Shown here: positions 23,530 to 30,361 of the stretch, one piece after another
How the letters are laid out: the number at the start of each line of letters is the position of its first letter
Position numbering within the stretch: position 1 is the first letter of the stretch
DNA from: DATARR01 sp044868005
GTDB lineage: Bacteria; Acidobacteriota; Thermoanaerobaculia; Multivoradales; UBA5704
Direction of reading: 5' to 3'
Assembly: GCA_044868005.1 (NCBI GenBank)
Contig: JBIOVX010000232.1
Location: forward strand, 1-64,000
DNA: 64,000 nt
Made by a program: the position numbers and the translations under genes
Notes under the pieces: generated by a model
The model's database searches: none
What the model was told of the DNA's origin: nothing
The model's input: only the letters and a program-made list of their open reading frames with translations

Positions 23530-24744
23530 ATGAACCAGAACCCCCCCTTCGCCTCCATCGAAGAGGCCATCGAGCGCTTCCGCAGCGGCGAGATCGTCAT
23601 CATCTGCGACGACGAGGATCGCGAGAACGAGGGCGACTTTGCCATCGCGGCGGAGAAGGTCACGCCGGCGGCCGTCAACTTCATGGCCAAGCACGGCCGC
23701 GGCCTCATCTGCCTCGCCTTGACCGAGGAGCGCTGCCGGGCGTTGGACCTGCCGCTGATGGTGGAGGACAACACCTCGCCCTTCGGCACCGCCTTCACCA
23801 TCTCCATCGAGGCCCGCGGCAAGGTGACCACCGGCATCTCCGCCGCCGACCGCGCCGCCACCGTCCTCACCGCGATCCATCCGGCGACCCGGCCGGAGGA
23901 CCTGCTGCGTCCGGGCCACGTCTTCCCCCTCCGCGCGAAGAAGGGGGGAGTGCTCAAGCGTGCCGGGCAGACCGAGGCGTCCGTCGATCTCGCCGGCCTC
24001 GCCGGCCTCGCGCCGGCCGGGGTGATCTGCGAGATCATGAACGACGACGGCACCATGGCCCGCGTGCCGGACCTCGCCAAGGTCGCCCAGGAGCACGGTC
24101 TGCTGATGATCACCGTTTCCGAGCTCATCAGCTACCGGCTGCGCCACGAGACCCTGGTGCGCAAGGTCGCCTCGCCCAGCCTGCCGACGGTCTTCGGCGA
24201 CTTCCGCATCCACGCCTACCGCTCGGACGAGACCGGCGACGAGAACGTGGCGCTGGTGATGGGGGAGATCGATGCCGAGGAGCCGGTGCTGGTGCGCGTC
24301 CACAGCCAGTGCCTGACGGGCGACATCTTCGGCTCCTGCCGCTGCGACTGCGGGCCGCAGCTCGAGCAGGCGCTGCAGAAGATCGCCGACGAAGGCCGGG
24401 GCGTGCTCCTCTACCTCCTGCAGGAAGGCCGCGGCATCGGCCTGATGAACAAGCTGCGCGCCTACGAGCTGCAGGAGCAGGGGCACGACACGGTGGAGGC
24501 CAATGAGCGGCTCGGCTTCCGCCCCGACCAGCGGGACTACGGCATCGGCGCCCAGATCCTGCGCGACCTCGGCGTGCGCCAGATGCGGCTGATGACGAAC
24601 AATCCCAGCAAGTACATCGGCCTCCACGGCTACGGCCTGGAGATCGTCGAGCGCATTCCGCTGGAGGTGGCGCCGACGGAGACCAGCCGCGCCTACCTGC
24701 GCACCAAGCGCGACAAGCTCGGCCACCTGCTGAAGCTGGTGTGA
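23530..24744 (+). CDS. ribBA: bifunctional DHBP synthase / GTP cyclohydrolase II
   Basis: A 404-residue riboflavin biosynthesis enzyme. The N-terminal RibB half (residues 1-205) converts ribulose 5-phosphate to 3,4-dihydroxy-2-butanone 4-phosphate: DDEDRENEGDF (about 30), HGRGLICLAL, TGISAADRAATV and RPGHVFPLRAKKGGVLKRAG. The C-terminal RibA half opens the GTP ring: VHSQCLTGDIFGSCRCDCG holds the three zinc cysteines, then LQEGRGIGLMNKLRAYELQ and NPSKYIGLHGYGLEIVERI. Both sets of catalytic residues are present. It stands alone here, without ribD, ribE or ribH nearby. Start ATG at 23530; no FMN riboswitch is visible in the 43-base gap upstream. Confidence 0.96.
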   Translation: MNQNPPFASIEEAIERFRSGEIVIICDDEDRENEGDFAIAAEKVTPAAVNFMAKHGRGLICLALTEERCRALDLPLMVEDNTSPFGTAFTISIEARGKVTTGISAADRAATVLTAIHPATRPEDLLRPGHVFPLRAKKGGVLKRAGQTEASVDLAGLAGLAPAGVICEIMNDDGTMARVPDLAKVAQEHGLLMITVSELISYRLRHETLVRKVASPSLPTVFGDFRIHAYRSDETGDENVALVMGEIDAEEPVLVRVHSQCLTGDIFGSCRCDCGPQLEQALQKIADEGRGVLLYLLQEGRGIGLMNKLRAYELQEQGHDTVEANERLGFRPDQRDYGIGAQILRDLGVRQMRLMTNNPSKYIGLHGYGLEIVERIPLEVAPTETSRAYLRTKRDKLGHLLKLV

Positions 24745-24788
24745 TCCTGGTCGGCGGACCGGACTGATATCATCGAGAGCCGGAGGCC

Positions 24789-25013
24789 ATGATGCGGATT
24801 CGGTTCACAGCGGTGTTCCAACAGGTCCCTGAGGGATACATCGGGTTCGTCGAGGAGCTGCCGGGTGCGAATACCCAGGGGGCGACCCTCGAAGAGGCCC
24901 GGGCCAACCTGGAGGAAGCGGTCGCGCTCGTTCTCGAAGCCAACCGGACTCTCGCCGAGGAGGAGCTCCGCGGCGCCGAAGTCATTCGCGAGCCACTCAA
25001 GCTCTCCGCGTGA
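24789..25013 (+). CDS. hicB: HicB-like antitoxin
   Basis: A 74-residue protein with the HicB partial RNase H fold: FTAVFQQVPEGYIGFVEELPGANTQGATLEEARANLEEAVALVLE. It lacks the C-terminal DNA-binding domain of longer HicB proteins, a common short form. HicB neutralises HicA. Start ATG at 24789 (a second ATG follows directly) after GGAGG. TATCAT at 24769 may be its -10. Its end overlaps the hicA GTG by four bases. Order hicB-hicA is the frequent reverse form of the operon. Confidence 0.82.
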   Translation: MMRIRFTAVFQQVPEGYIGFVEELPGANTQGATLEEARANLEEAVALVLEANRTLAEEELRGAEVIREPLKLSA

Positions 25014-25201
25014 AGAGAGCTGATCTGATCCGCCATCTGGAGAGGCACGGCTGCGAGCTTCTGCGCGAGGGCGGCAGCCATTCGGTCTACGTCAATCGCG
25101 CCGCACGGAGGAGTACGGCCATACCGCGGCATCGGGAGATCAACGACTTCCTTGCCCGCAAGATCTGTATTGACCTGGACGTTCCACCGCCCGCGAAATA
25201 G
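25010..25201 (+). CDS. hicA: HicA-like mRNA interferase toxin
   Basis: A 63-residue dsRBD-like protein. HicA toxins cleave mRNA; the essential His is in the GGSHSVYVN stretch (His24), preceded by LIRHLERHGCELLREG and followed by a basic segment (RRSTAIPRHREIN) and a final helix (LARKICIDLDV). Length and motifs match. GTG start at 25010 overlaps the hicB stop, so toxin translation depends on antitoxin translation. No mobile element lies next to it. Confidence 0.85.
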   Translation: MKRADLIRHLERHGCELLREGGSHSVYVNRAARRSTAIPRHREINDFLARKICIDLDVPPPAK

Positions 25202-25250
25202 GGAGCTTGAGCGGTTTCACTGTGCACAGGAGCAGGATCTGGATTGATCC

Positions 25251-26507
25251 ATGAAGATCCTCCTCGCCACTTCCCGCTACCCCTGGCCGCCGCGGCGGGG
25301 CGACCAGATGAGAGCTGTGCAAATGCTCGGGTTCCTTTCGGAAGAGCACGCGGTGACGCTGCTCGCGCCGGCGCCGGGCCGGGACCAGCCACCGCCGCCG
25401 ACAGGAACGCCGTACCGCATCGAGCTCTATCGGCTGGGAGGAGGCGCCGCGTTCCTCGCCGGCATGGCGCGGGCCGTCGCCAAACGCCTGCCATTGCAGA
25501 GCGGGCTCTTCTATCAGCCGGACCTCGGGCGCCGGCTGCGCGAGCTGGCGCCGCGGCACGACCTCGGGATCCTCCAACTCGTTCGTCTCGCGAACCACGC
25601 CGAGGACTTCGGCGAGATACCTGTCATTGTGGACCTGATCGACAGCCTGGCTCTCAATTTCTCCAAGCGGGCCGAGGTGGACCGTCCATGGCTCGCGCCT
25701 CTCTTCAAAGTGGAGGCGCGGCTACTCGCGAGGTCGGAACATCGGCTGGCCGAACGGGCGGAGCGCCTGCTCGTCGTCTGCGAGCGGGACGGCCAGGCGC
25801 TGATCGATCGCCTGCCGCCGGATCTCGGCGCCAAGGTGGCCGTGGTGCGCCTCGTCGTAGACGAGCGCCAGCCTGCTCCGGTTGATCCGCCCTGGAACGA
25901 AGCTGGCCCCTTTCTGGCGATCACCGGCAACCTCGGCTACTTCGTCAACGCCGACGCCGTCACCTGGTGGCTGCGCGACGTCTGGCCGCAGCTCCGACGC
26001 GTCCGGCCGGACGTGCGCTTGGTGATCGCCGGGGACCGTCCGGCGCGGGATCTGCGCCGGGTGGTGGAGAAGGCTGGAGCAAGGCTCATCGAATCGCCAC
26101 GGGATCTACGCTCCATCCTCGCCCAGGCGACGGTCTCGCTGGCGCCCATGCGCTGCGGCTCGGGCGTGCCGGTCAAGATCCTGGAAGCCTGGTCGGTGGG
26201 CGTGCCGGTGGTGGCCTCGCCCTGGGCCGCTGCAGGCACCACGGGGCGCCCGGGCGAGGACTTCGTGCTCGCCGGCGAGCGGCCCAGCGAGTGGATCACT
26301 GCCGTGACGGAACTGCTGGACGATCCTTCGGCTCGCCGCCGGCTGATCGAGAACGGCCACCGCCGCCTCGCCGCCGACTACTCCCGCGAGACCGTGCGGC
26401 GGCAGTGGCTGGAGACAATCGGGTCGGTGGTGGAAGCGCGGCCTGGCGCTTTGAACCCCGGCTTGGCGATGAGCGCGAGCGCACCGCGCCGGTTTCCGCG
26501 CCTATAA
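25251..26507 (+). CDS. GT4-type glycosyltransferase
   Basis: A 418-residue GT-B fold enzyme. The N terminus MKILLATSRYPWPPRRGDQMR contains the nucleotide-sugar group 1 pattern (short glycine loop), and the C-terminal domain has VRLVIAGDRPARDLRRVV, the typical APMRCGSGVPVKILEAWSVG motif (about 300-320; usual form G.G.K.E) and PVVASPWAA. It resembles sugar-transferase/exopolysaccharide glycosyltransferases of the TIGR03087 (stp1) kind. It probably acts at the cytoplasmic face in polysaccharide assembly. It stands apart from the polysaccharide operon at 28.6-36 kb. Its TAA stop (26505-26507) lies inside the first unit of the 21-bp repeat array. Confidence 0.82.
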   Translation: MKILLATSRYPWPPRRGDQMRAVQMLGFLSEEHAVTLLAPAPGRDQPPPPTGTPYRIELYRLGGGAAFLAGMARAVAKRLPLQSGLFYQPDLGRRLRELAPRHDLGILQLVRLANHAEDFGEIPVIVDLIDSLALNFSKRAEVDRPWLAPLFKVEARLLARSEHRLAERAERLLVVCERDGQALIDRLPPDLGAKVAVVRLVVDERQPAPVDPPWNEAGPFLAITGNLGYFVNADAVTWWLRDVWPQLRRVRPDVRLVIAGDRPARDLRRVVEKAGARLIESPRDLRSILAQATVSLAPMRCGSGVPVKILEAWSVGVPVVASPWAAAGTTGRPGEDFVLAGERPSEWITAVTELLDDPSARRRLIENGHRRLAADYSRETVRRQWLETIGSVVEARPGALNPGLAMSASAPRRFPRL

Positions 26508-26878
26508 TCCTGGCAGCCGCTGATATCAACGGCATCGCTTCCAGCCGCTCCAGGCCGCTCGTTCATATCACCGGGCGGCCTGTTGATATCGCCGGCTTTG
26601 CCGTGCCTATAAACAGGCGCCCAGTTGATATCAGCCGCCTATTCACTCATATCAACGGAAGGCGAAATGATATCAACAGGCAGGCCAGTGATATCATCCG
26701 CCACTCTATTGATATCAGCAGCATGGCAAGTGATATCAGCAGACGAGAAAATGATATCAGCAGGACCGAATCGGGCGTTTACGGCTGAGGCGTTGATATC
26801 AACTCTTCTCCCATTGATATGACGGGGAGAGCCGTTCATATCAACTGTCGGCAAAATGATATGAGCGGGGGTACCAAA
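26501..26878. repeat. 21-bp-phased array of TGATATCA palindromes
   Basis: Eighteen units follow each other with an exact 21-base period; unit starts are 26501, 26522, 26543 and so on to 26858. Thirteen or more begin with (G/C)ATATC or GATATG, most as the 8-bp palindrome TGATATCA or a one-base variant; units at 26501 and 26606 read CCTATAA, and those at 26543 and 26774 are eroded. The other 12-13 bases of each unit vary. The array fills most of the 482-base gap between the convergent GT4 and metF genes. 21 bp equals two helical turns and also seven codons. The remaining 111 bases before metF (26879-26989) hold nothing I can name. Confidence 0.95.
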
Positions 26879-26989
26879 ACCGGCCTTCCGCCTTCTCCCG
26901 GCGGGGCGAAGGAAATACCCTCGGCGAGTCGCGGCACGCCATCGAGTACTACGAGCAGAGCCTCTGCTGCACCTCGCTGGGATCGCGTT

Positions 26990-27940
26990 CTACAGCGTCA
27001 GCTTCGCCATCAGCTTCTTGATCGCCGCGGCGCTTTGCATGACGTAGAAGTGGACGGAGGGGACGCCGCGGTCGAGCAGCTCCTGGGTCTGCTGGCGGGC
27101 CCATTCGACGCCGATATCGACCACCTGCTCGGGCTTGGCGGCGAGCACCTCGTCGGAGAGCTCGGGGGGAATGTCGACGAAGAAGGTCCGCGGGATCGAG
27201 GTGAGCTGCTTGACCGAGGTGAGGATCTTGAGACCGGGGATCACCGGCACCGTGATCCCCTGCTCGCGGCAGAGCTCGAGGAAGCGGAAGTAGTGCCGGT
27301 TGTCGAAGAACATCTGGGTGACCACGTAGTGGGCGCCGGCGTCGATCTTGTCCTTGACGTGGCGGACGTCGAGCGAGAGGTTGGGCGCCTCGAAGTGCTT
27401 CTCGGGATAGCCGCCGACGCCGATGCAGAAGTTGGTCGGCTCGGCGTCGAGGAGGTCCTGCTCCAGGTAGCGGCCGCCGTTCATGGAGGCGATTTGCGCC
27501 ACGAGATCGCAGGCGAAGCGGTTGGCGCTGCGGCCGTAGGGGAGGGGCTTCTGATAGCCGCTGTCGTCGCCGCGCACGGCGAGGACGTTGTCGATGCCCA
27601 GGTAGCGCAGCTCGATGAGGAAGTCCTCGGTCTCCTCGCGGGTGAAGCCGTGGCAGAGGATGTGGGGGACGGCGTCGATCTGGTATTTGTTCTGGATCAG
27701 CGCGCAGACCCCGAGGGTGCCCGGCCGCTTGCGCTTGACCCGGCGCTGGATGCCGGCGGGCGTCTCCTCGTAGATGACCTCGGCGGCGTGGCTGGTGATG
27801 TCGATGAACGGCGGGTGGTACTTGACCAGGTCGTCGATCAGCGCGAGCAGACCTTTGACGTCGCCGCCGCGCAGGGGCGGGATGATCTCGAAGCTGATCA
27901 GCGGCTGCTTGGCGTTGGCCAGGTGCTCGATGACTTTCAT
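26990..27940 (-). CDS. metF: 5,10-methylenetetrahydrofolate reductase
   Basis: A 316-residue FAD-dependent TIM-barrel enzyme making 5-methyl-THF for methionine synthesis. Motifs: LISFEIIPPLRG with the catalytic Glu near residue 18, DITSHAAE, LAVRGDD, SANRFACDLVAQI, FCIGVGGYPEKHFEAP, TQMFFDNRHYFRFLE and PVIPGLKILTSVKQL. Length is typical. ATG at 27940. Ends 100 bases from the TGATATCA array. The gap to the next leftward gene is only 16 bases, so metF is probably cotranscribed with the upstream secreted-protein gene. Confidence 0.95.
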   Translation of the reverse strand: MKVIEHLANAKQPLISFEIIPPLRGGDVKGLLALIDDLVKYHPPFIDITSHAAEVIYEETPAGIQRRVKRKRPGTLGVCALIQNKYQIDAVPHILCHGFTREETEDFLIELRYLGIDNVLAVRGDDSGYQKPLPYGRSANRFACDLVAQIASMNGGRYLEQDLLDAEPTNFCIGVGGYPEKHFEAPNLSLDVRHVKDKIDAGAHYVVTQMFFDNRHYFRFLELCREQGITVPVIPGLKILTSVKQLTSIPRTFFVDIPPELSDEVLAAKPEQVVDIGVEWARQQTQELLDRGVPSVHFYVMQSAAAIKKLMAKLTL

Positions 27941-27956
27941 GGTGGCCGGGGACCGC

Positions 27957-28424
27957 TCAGTCGAGCCGGGCCTCCAGCTTGATCCTCACCTTGGCGATCA
28001 TCGGGATGACGTAGGCGAGGATCGCATGTTCCACGCGGGCGTTCTTCGCCTCGCCTTCGAACGACTCCTTGCCGGTGGCGCGGTCGATGAGCTGGCCTTT
28101 GGCGTCGAGGAATTCGAGGGTGAAGGTCACCACCCATTCGTCCTCCTTGGGGTTCTCGCCGTCGAAAGTCGCCCGCAGGACGGTCTGGGTGTCGGAAGCT
28201 CCGCCGCCGCTGCGCAGGCGGGTGGCGATCGAGCCGCCGCCTTTGCCCTCGTTGGTGAGCTCGACCTTGCCGATCCTGACCGGACCGACGGTGGCGTTGA
28301 GGTCGATCAGCTTGCCGGTCTGCCACGGCAGGGTCTTCTCGAAGCGCAGGCTTCCCTCCTGGGCGGCAGCCGCGGCGGCGAGCGCCAGGCAGAGAGACAA
28401 CCCGAGAATCGACGTTCTGCGCAT
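27957..28424 (-). CDS. secreted hypothetical protein
   Basis: A 155-residue protein with a clear signal peptide (MRRTSILGLSLCLALAAAAA, cut before QEGSLRF). The mature part is predicted beta-sandwich-like (KVELTNEG, VTFTLEFLDAKGQLIDRATG) and reminiscent of FxLYD/DUF-type periplasmic domains, but I do not recognise a family. Start ATG at 28424 with AGGAG upstream; a longer open frame exists without signal features. It lies 16 bases before metF in the same direction. A periplasmic location and no evident catalytic motif are all that can be said. Confidence 0.7.
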   Translation of the reverse strand: MRRTSILGLSLCLALAAAAAAQEGSLRFEKTLPWQTGKLIDLNATVGPVRIGKVELTNEGKGGGSIATRLRSGGGASDTQTVLRATFDGENPKEDEWVVTFTLEFLDAKGQLIDRATGKESFEGEAKNARVEHAILAYVIPMIAKVRIKLEARLD

Positions 28425-28491
28425 GAGGATCTCCTTGAGCGAGGGCAGAGTATCCGCAGGAGTCGAGGCGGTCAAGGAGAGGGGAGGTGGG

Positions 28492-28536
28492 AAGGACGTG
28501 AAGGATGGCAAGGGCAGCAAGGACCTACAAGGACCG
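28492..28536. repeat. tandem 9-bp AAGGAC repeats
   Basis: AAGGACGTG, AAGGATGGC, AAGGGCAGC, AAGGACCTAC, AAGGACC follow each other with a 9-10 base period in the non-coding gap between divergent genes. The unit is the same as in the hairpin-forming cluster at 8723-8822. Confidence 0.6.
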
Positions 28537-28596
28537 CCCCCGGGATAAAGTTGTCTTGATGAATCATCCTTGCTCCGCGGAGGGAGCCGGGCGTCC

Positions 28597-29988
28597 ATGA
28601 CCTCCTGGCGCCTGCAGACGCTGCGCCGCCGGATGCTGCGGCTGGCGGTGGACGGGGCGGCCGCGATCGCCGCGCTGTGGGCGGCCTTTCTGGTCCGTCT
28701 CCATTTGCCGCTCCCCTTCACCCGTGAGCTGCTGCCGCAGGACCGGCTGCGCTTCTTCTCCAGCGAGTGGCTGGTGGTGGTGCTGCTGCAGTTCGCCATC
28801 CTGTATTTCTTCGGCTTCTACGACGTGCCGCGGCCGCACAGCCGTGGCGAGATGGCCCGCCGCCTGGCCGGTGCTTCGGCGTTCCAGGCCATGGCGCTGA
28901 TGGCGTGGTGGTTCCTCGCCAACCGCGATTTCCCGCGCTCGGTGCTGCTGCTGTTCGTGGTCTTCGACTTCACCCTGCTGTTCGGCTGGCGCGTGTTCCT
29001 CGACCGCACCGAGGGCCGGCGGGAGCGGCGGGCGGCCATCGTCGGCGGCGGCCCGGCGGCGCGGGAGCTGGCGCGGACGCTGGAGCGCGAGCCCTGGCAC
29101 GGCCTGCGCGTGGCGGGCTGGGTGAGCACTCCGGCGGGTGCGCAGGAGGAGGAGACCGGCCTCGGCCCCTGCCTCGGCACCACCGACGATCTGCCGGCGC
29201 TCCTCGCGGGCGGCGAGATCGAGGACATCCTCCTCGTCGGCAGCGGCGACTCCTGGCAGACGCGGCTGATCGACAGCCTCGCCGGCACGCGGCCGGACCA
29301 CACCAACGTCCTGCTCCTCCCCGATCCCTTCGAGAGCCTCATCGGCCGCATGCGCTACCGCTGGGTGCGCGACCTGCCGTTGATCGAGGTGATGCGCGAA
29401 ACGGAGTGGCGCATCAACTGGCCGCTCAAGCGGCTGCTGGACCTCTCGGCAGGCTCGCTGCTGGTGCTCGCCCTGTCGCCGGTGATGGCCGCCTGCGCCC
29501 TGGCCGTGCGGCTGACTTCGCCGGGGGACATCCTCTACCGCCAGCAGCGCGTGGGCCGCGGCGAGAAGCCGTTTACGCTCTTCAAGCTCCGTACCATGCG
29601 GCAGGACGCCGAGGCGGAGTCCGGCGAGGTGCTGGCGCAGCCCGGGGACCCGCGGCTGACGCCGATCGGCGCCTTCCTGCGCCGCTATCGGTTGGACGAG
29701 TTCCCGCAACTCTTCAACGTCCTCCAGGGGACGATGAGCCTGGTGGGCCCGCGGCCCGAGCGGCCCGGCTTCGTCAAGCGCTACCTCGCGGAGGTGCCCG
29801 GCTACGCCGAGCGCTTCTCGCTGGCCCCCGGTCTGACCGGCCTCGCCCAGGTCAACGGCGACTACTACTCGAGCCCGCAGAACAAGCTGCGCTACGACCT
29901 CGCCTACATGGCGAACTGGACGCTGTGGCTGGACGTCTCGATCCTGCTGCGCACGGTGAAGATCGTGCTGACCTCACGCGGCGTATGA
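28597..29988 (+). CDS. polyprenyl glycosylphosphotransferase (WbaP/EpsE-like)
   Basis: A 463-residue initiating enzyme that transfers a sugar-1-phosphate to undecaprenyl phosphate at the inner membrane. N-terminal half: four hydrophobic helices and a CoA-binding-like Rossmann domain (RRAAIVGGGPAARELART, about 148). C-terminal catalytic half: KRLLDLSAGSLLVLALSPVM, LYRQQRVGRGEKPFTLFKLR, DEFPQLFNVLQGTMSLVGPR and PGLTGLAQVNG, all diagnostic of the bacterial sugar transferase family. Start ATG at 28597 after GGAGGGAG. It opens the polysaccharide/peptide locus; the small candidate precursor gene follows 225 bases later. Confidence 0.93.
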   Translation: MTSWRLQTLRRRMLRLAVDGAAAIAALWAAFLVRLHLPLPFTRELLPQDRLRFFSSEWLVVVLLQFAILYFFGFYDVPRPHSRGEMARRLAGASAFQAMALMAWWFLANRDFPRSVLLLFVVFDFTLLFGWRVFLDRTEGRRERRAAIVGGGPAARELARTLEREPWHGLRVAGWVSTPAGAQEEETGLGPCLGTTDDLPALLAGGEIEDILLVGSGDSWQTRLIDSLAGTRPDHTNVLLLPDPFESLIGRMRYRWVRDLPLIEVMRETEWRINWPLKRLLDLSAGSLLVLALSPVMAACALAVRLTSPGDILYRQQRVGRGEKPFTLFKLRTMRQDAEAESGEVLAQPGDPRLTPIGAFLRRYRLDEFPQLFNVLQGTMSLVGPRPERPGFVKRYLAEVPGYAERFSLAPGLTGLAQVNGDYYSSPQNKLRYDLAYMANWTLWLDVSILLRTVKIVLTSRGV

Positions 29989-30059
29989 AACGTGCGGACG
30001 TCCTGCGGATGAAGACGTCGAAAAAGTTGAATCTTTAGAATAGCTTACGTATCGATGCC

Positions 30060-30088
30060 TTGACAGATACGCCGGATGAGCATACTCT
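30060..30088 (+). promoter_or_regulatory. candidate promoter for the small peptide gene
   Basis: A perfect TTGACA (30060-30065) is followed by TACTCT at 30083-30088 with a 17-base spacer (or CATACT at 30081). It lies in the 373-base gap between the sugar transferase gene and the convergent radical SAM operon, 125 bases before the ATG of the candidate precursor peptide. The rest of 29989-30210 holds no gene I can support. Confidence 0.45.
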
Positions 30089-30213
30089 GGTATCAGACGG
30101 AGAAAAGAGGAATTGCGCGTCGGGCGATCTCGAACGGATCGCCGAGAGGCCTAAGCCTTATGAACAGCCAAGAGATTACATCGGGAAACGAAAAGGCGGC
30201 CTCCCGCCAACCC

Positions 30214-30342
30214 ATGAAACTCTACGAGCGGCCGCGCATCCTTTCCCGCCAGCCGCTGGAGGCGGTGGCCGCTGTCTGTGCGCCCGCTCCGCCCGCCAAG
30301 GCGAATCCCGTCGTGTGCCCGTCGGGCCCCATCTCCTCCTGA
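30214..30342 (+). CDS. candidate RiPP-like precursor peptide
   Basis: A 42-residue peptide. The N-terminal part, MKLYERPRILSRQPLEAVAA, looks like a leader of short radical SAM-modified peptides (YExPxI followed by a LEAxA helix), and the C-terminal part holds two Cys (22 and 35), six Pro, no acidic residue and ends CPSGPISS. In-frame ATGs at 30160 and 30076 would give 60 or 88 residues; I prefer 30214 because the leader pattern starts there. It is encoded convergent to, and 19 bases from, the end of an operon with radical SAM, PqqD-like, kinase, peptidase and nucleotidyltransferase genes. Short ORFs arise by chance in GC-rich DNA, so this remains a hypothesis. Confidence 0.55.
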   Translation: MKLYERPRILSRQPLEAVAAVCAPAPPAKANPVVCPSGPISS

Positions 30343-30361
30343 TTCAAGCCGGCAGGTCCTC

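Noticed and set aside
24765..24774. TGATATCA upstream of hicB as an outlying member of the array
   Set aside because: A single copy without a 21-bp partner; TATCAT there is better explained as a -10 element.
26625..26822. A 65-codon ORF across the TGATATCA array as a gene
   Set aside because: It is simply the array read in one frame; several frames on both strands are open there because the unit length is a multiple of three and the octamer lacks stops in those frames. No ribosome site is seen.
26501..26878. CRISPR array
   Set aside because: The conserved part is only 8 bases with 13-base variable parts, the period is 21, and no cas genes are present; CRISPR repeats are 23-50 bases.
26819..27982. 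387-codon ORF opposite metF
   Set aside because: Antisense shadow of a gene with clear MetF motifs.
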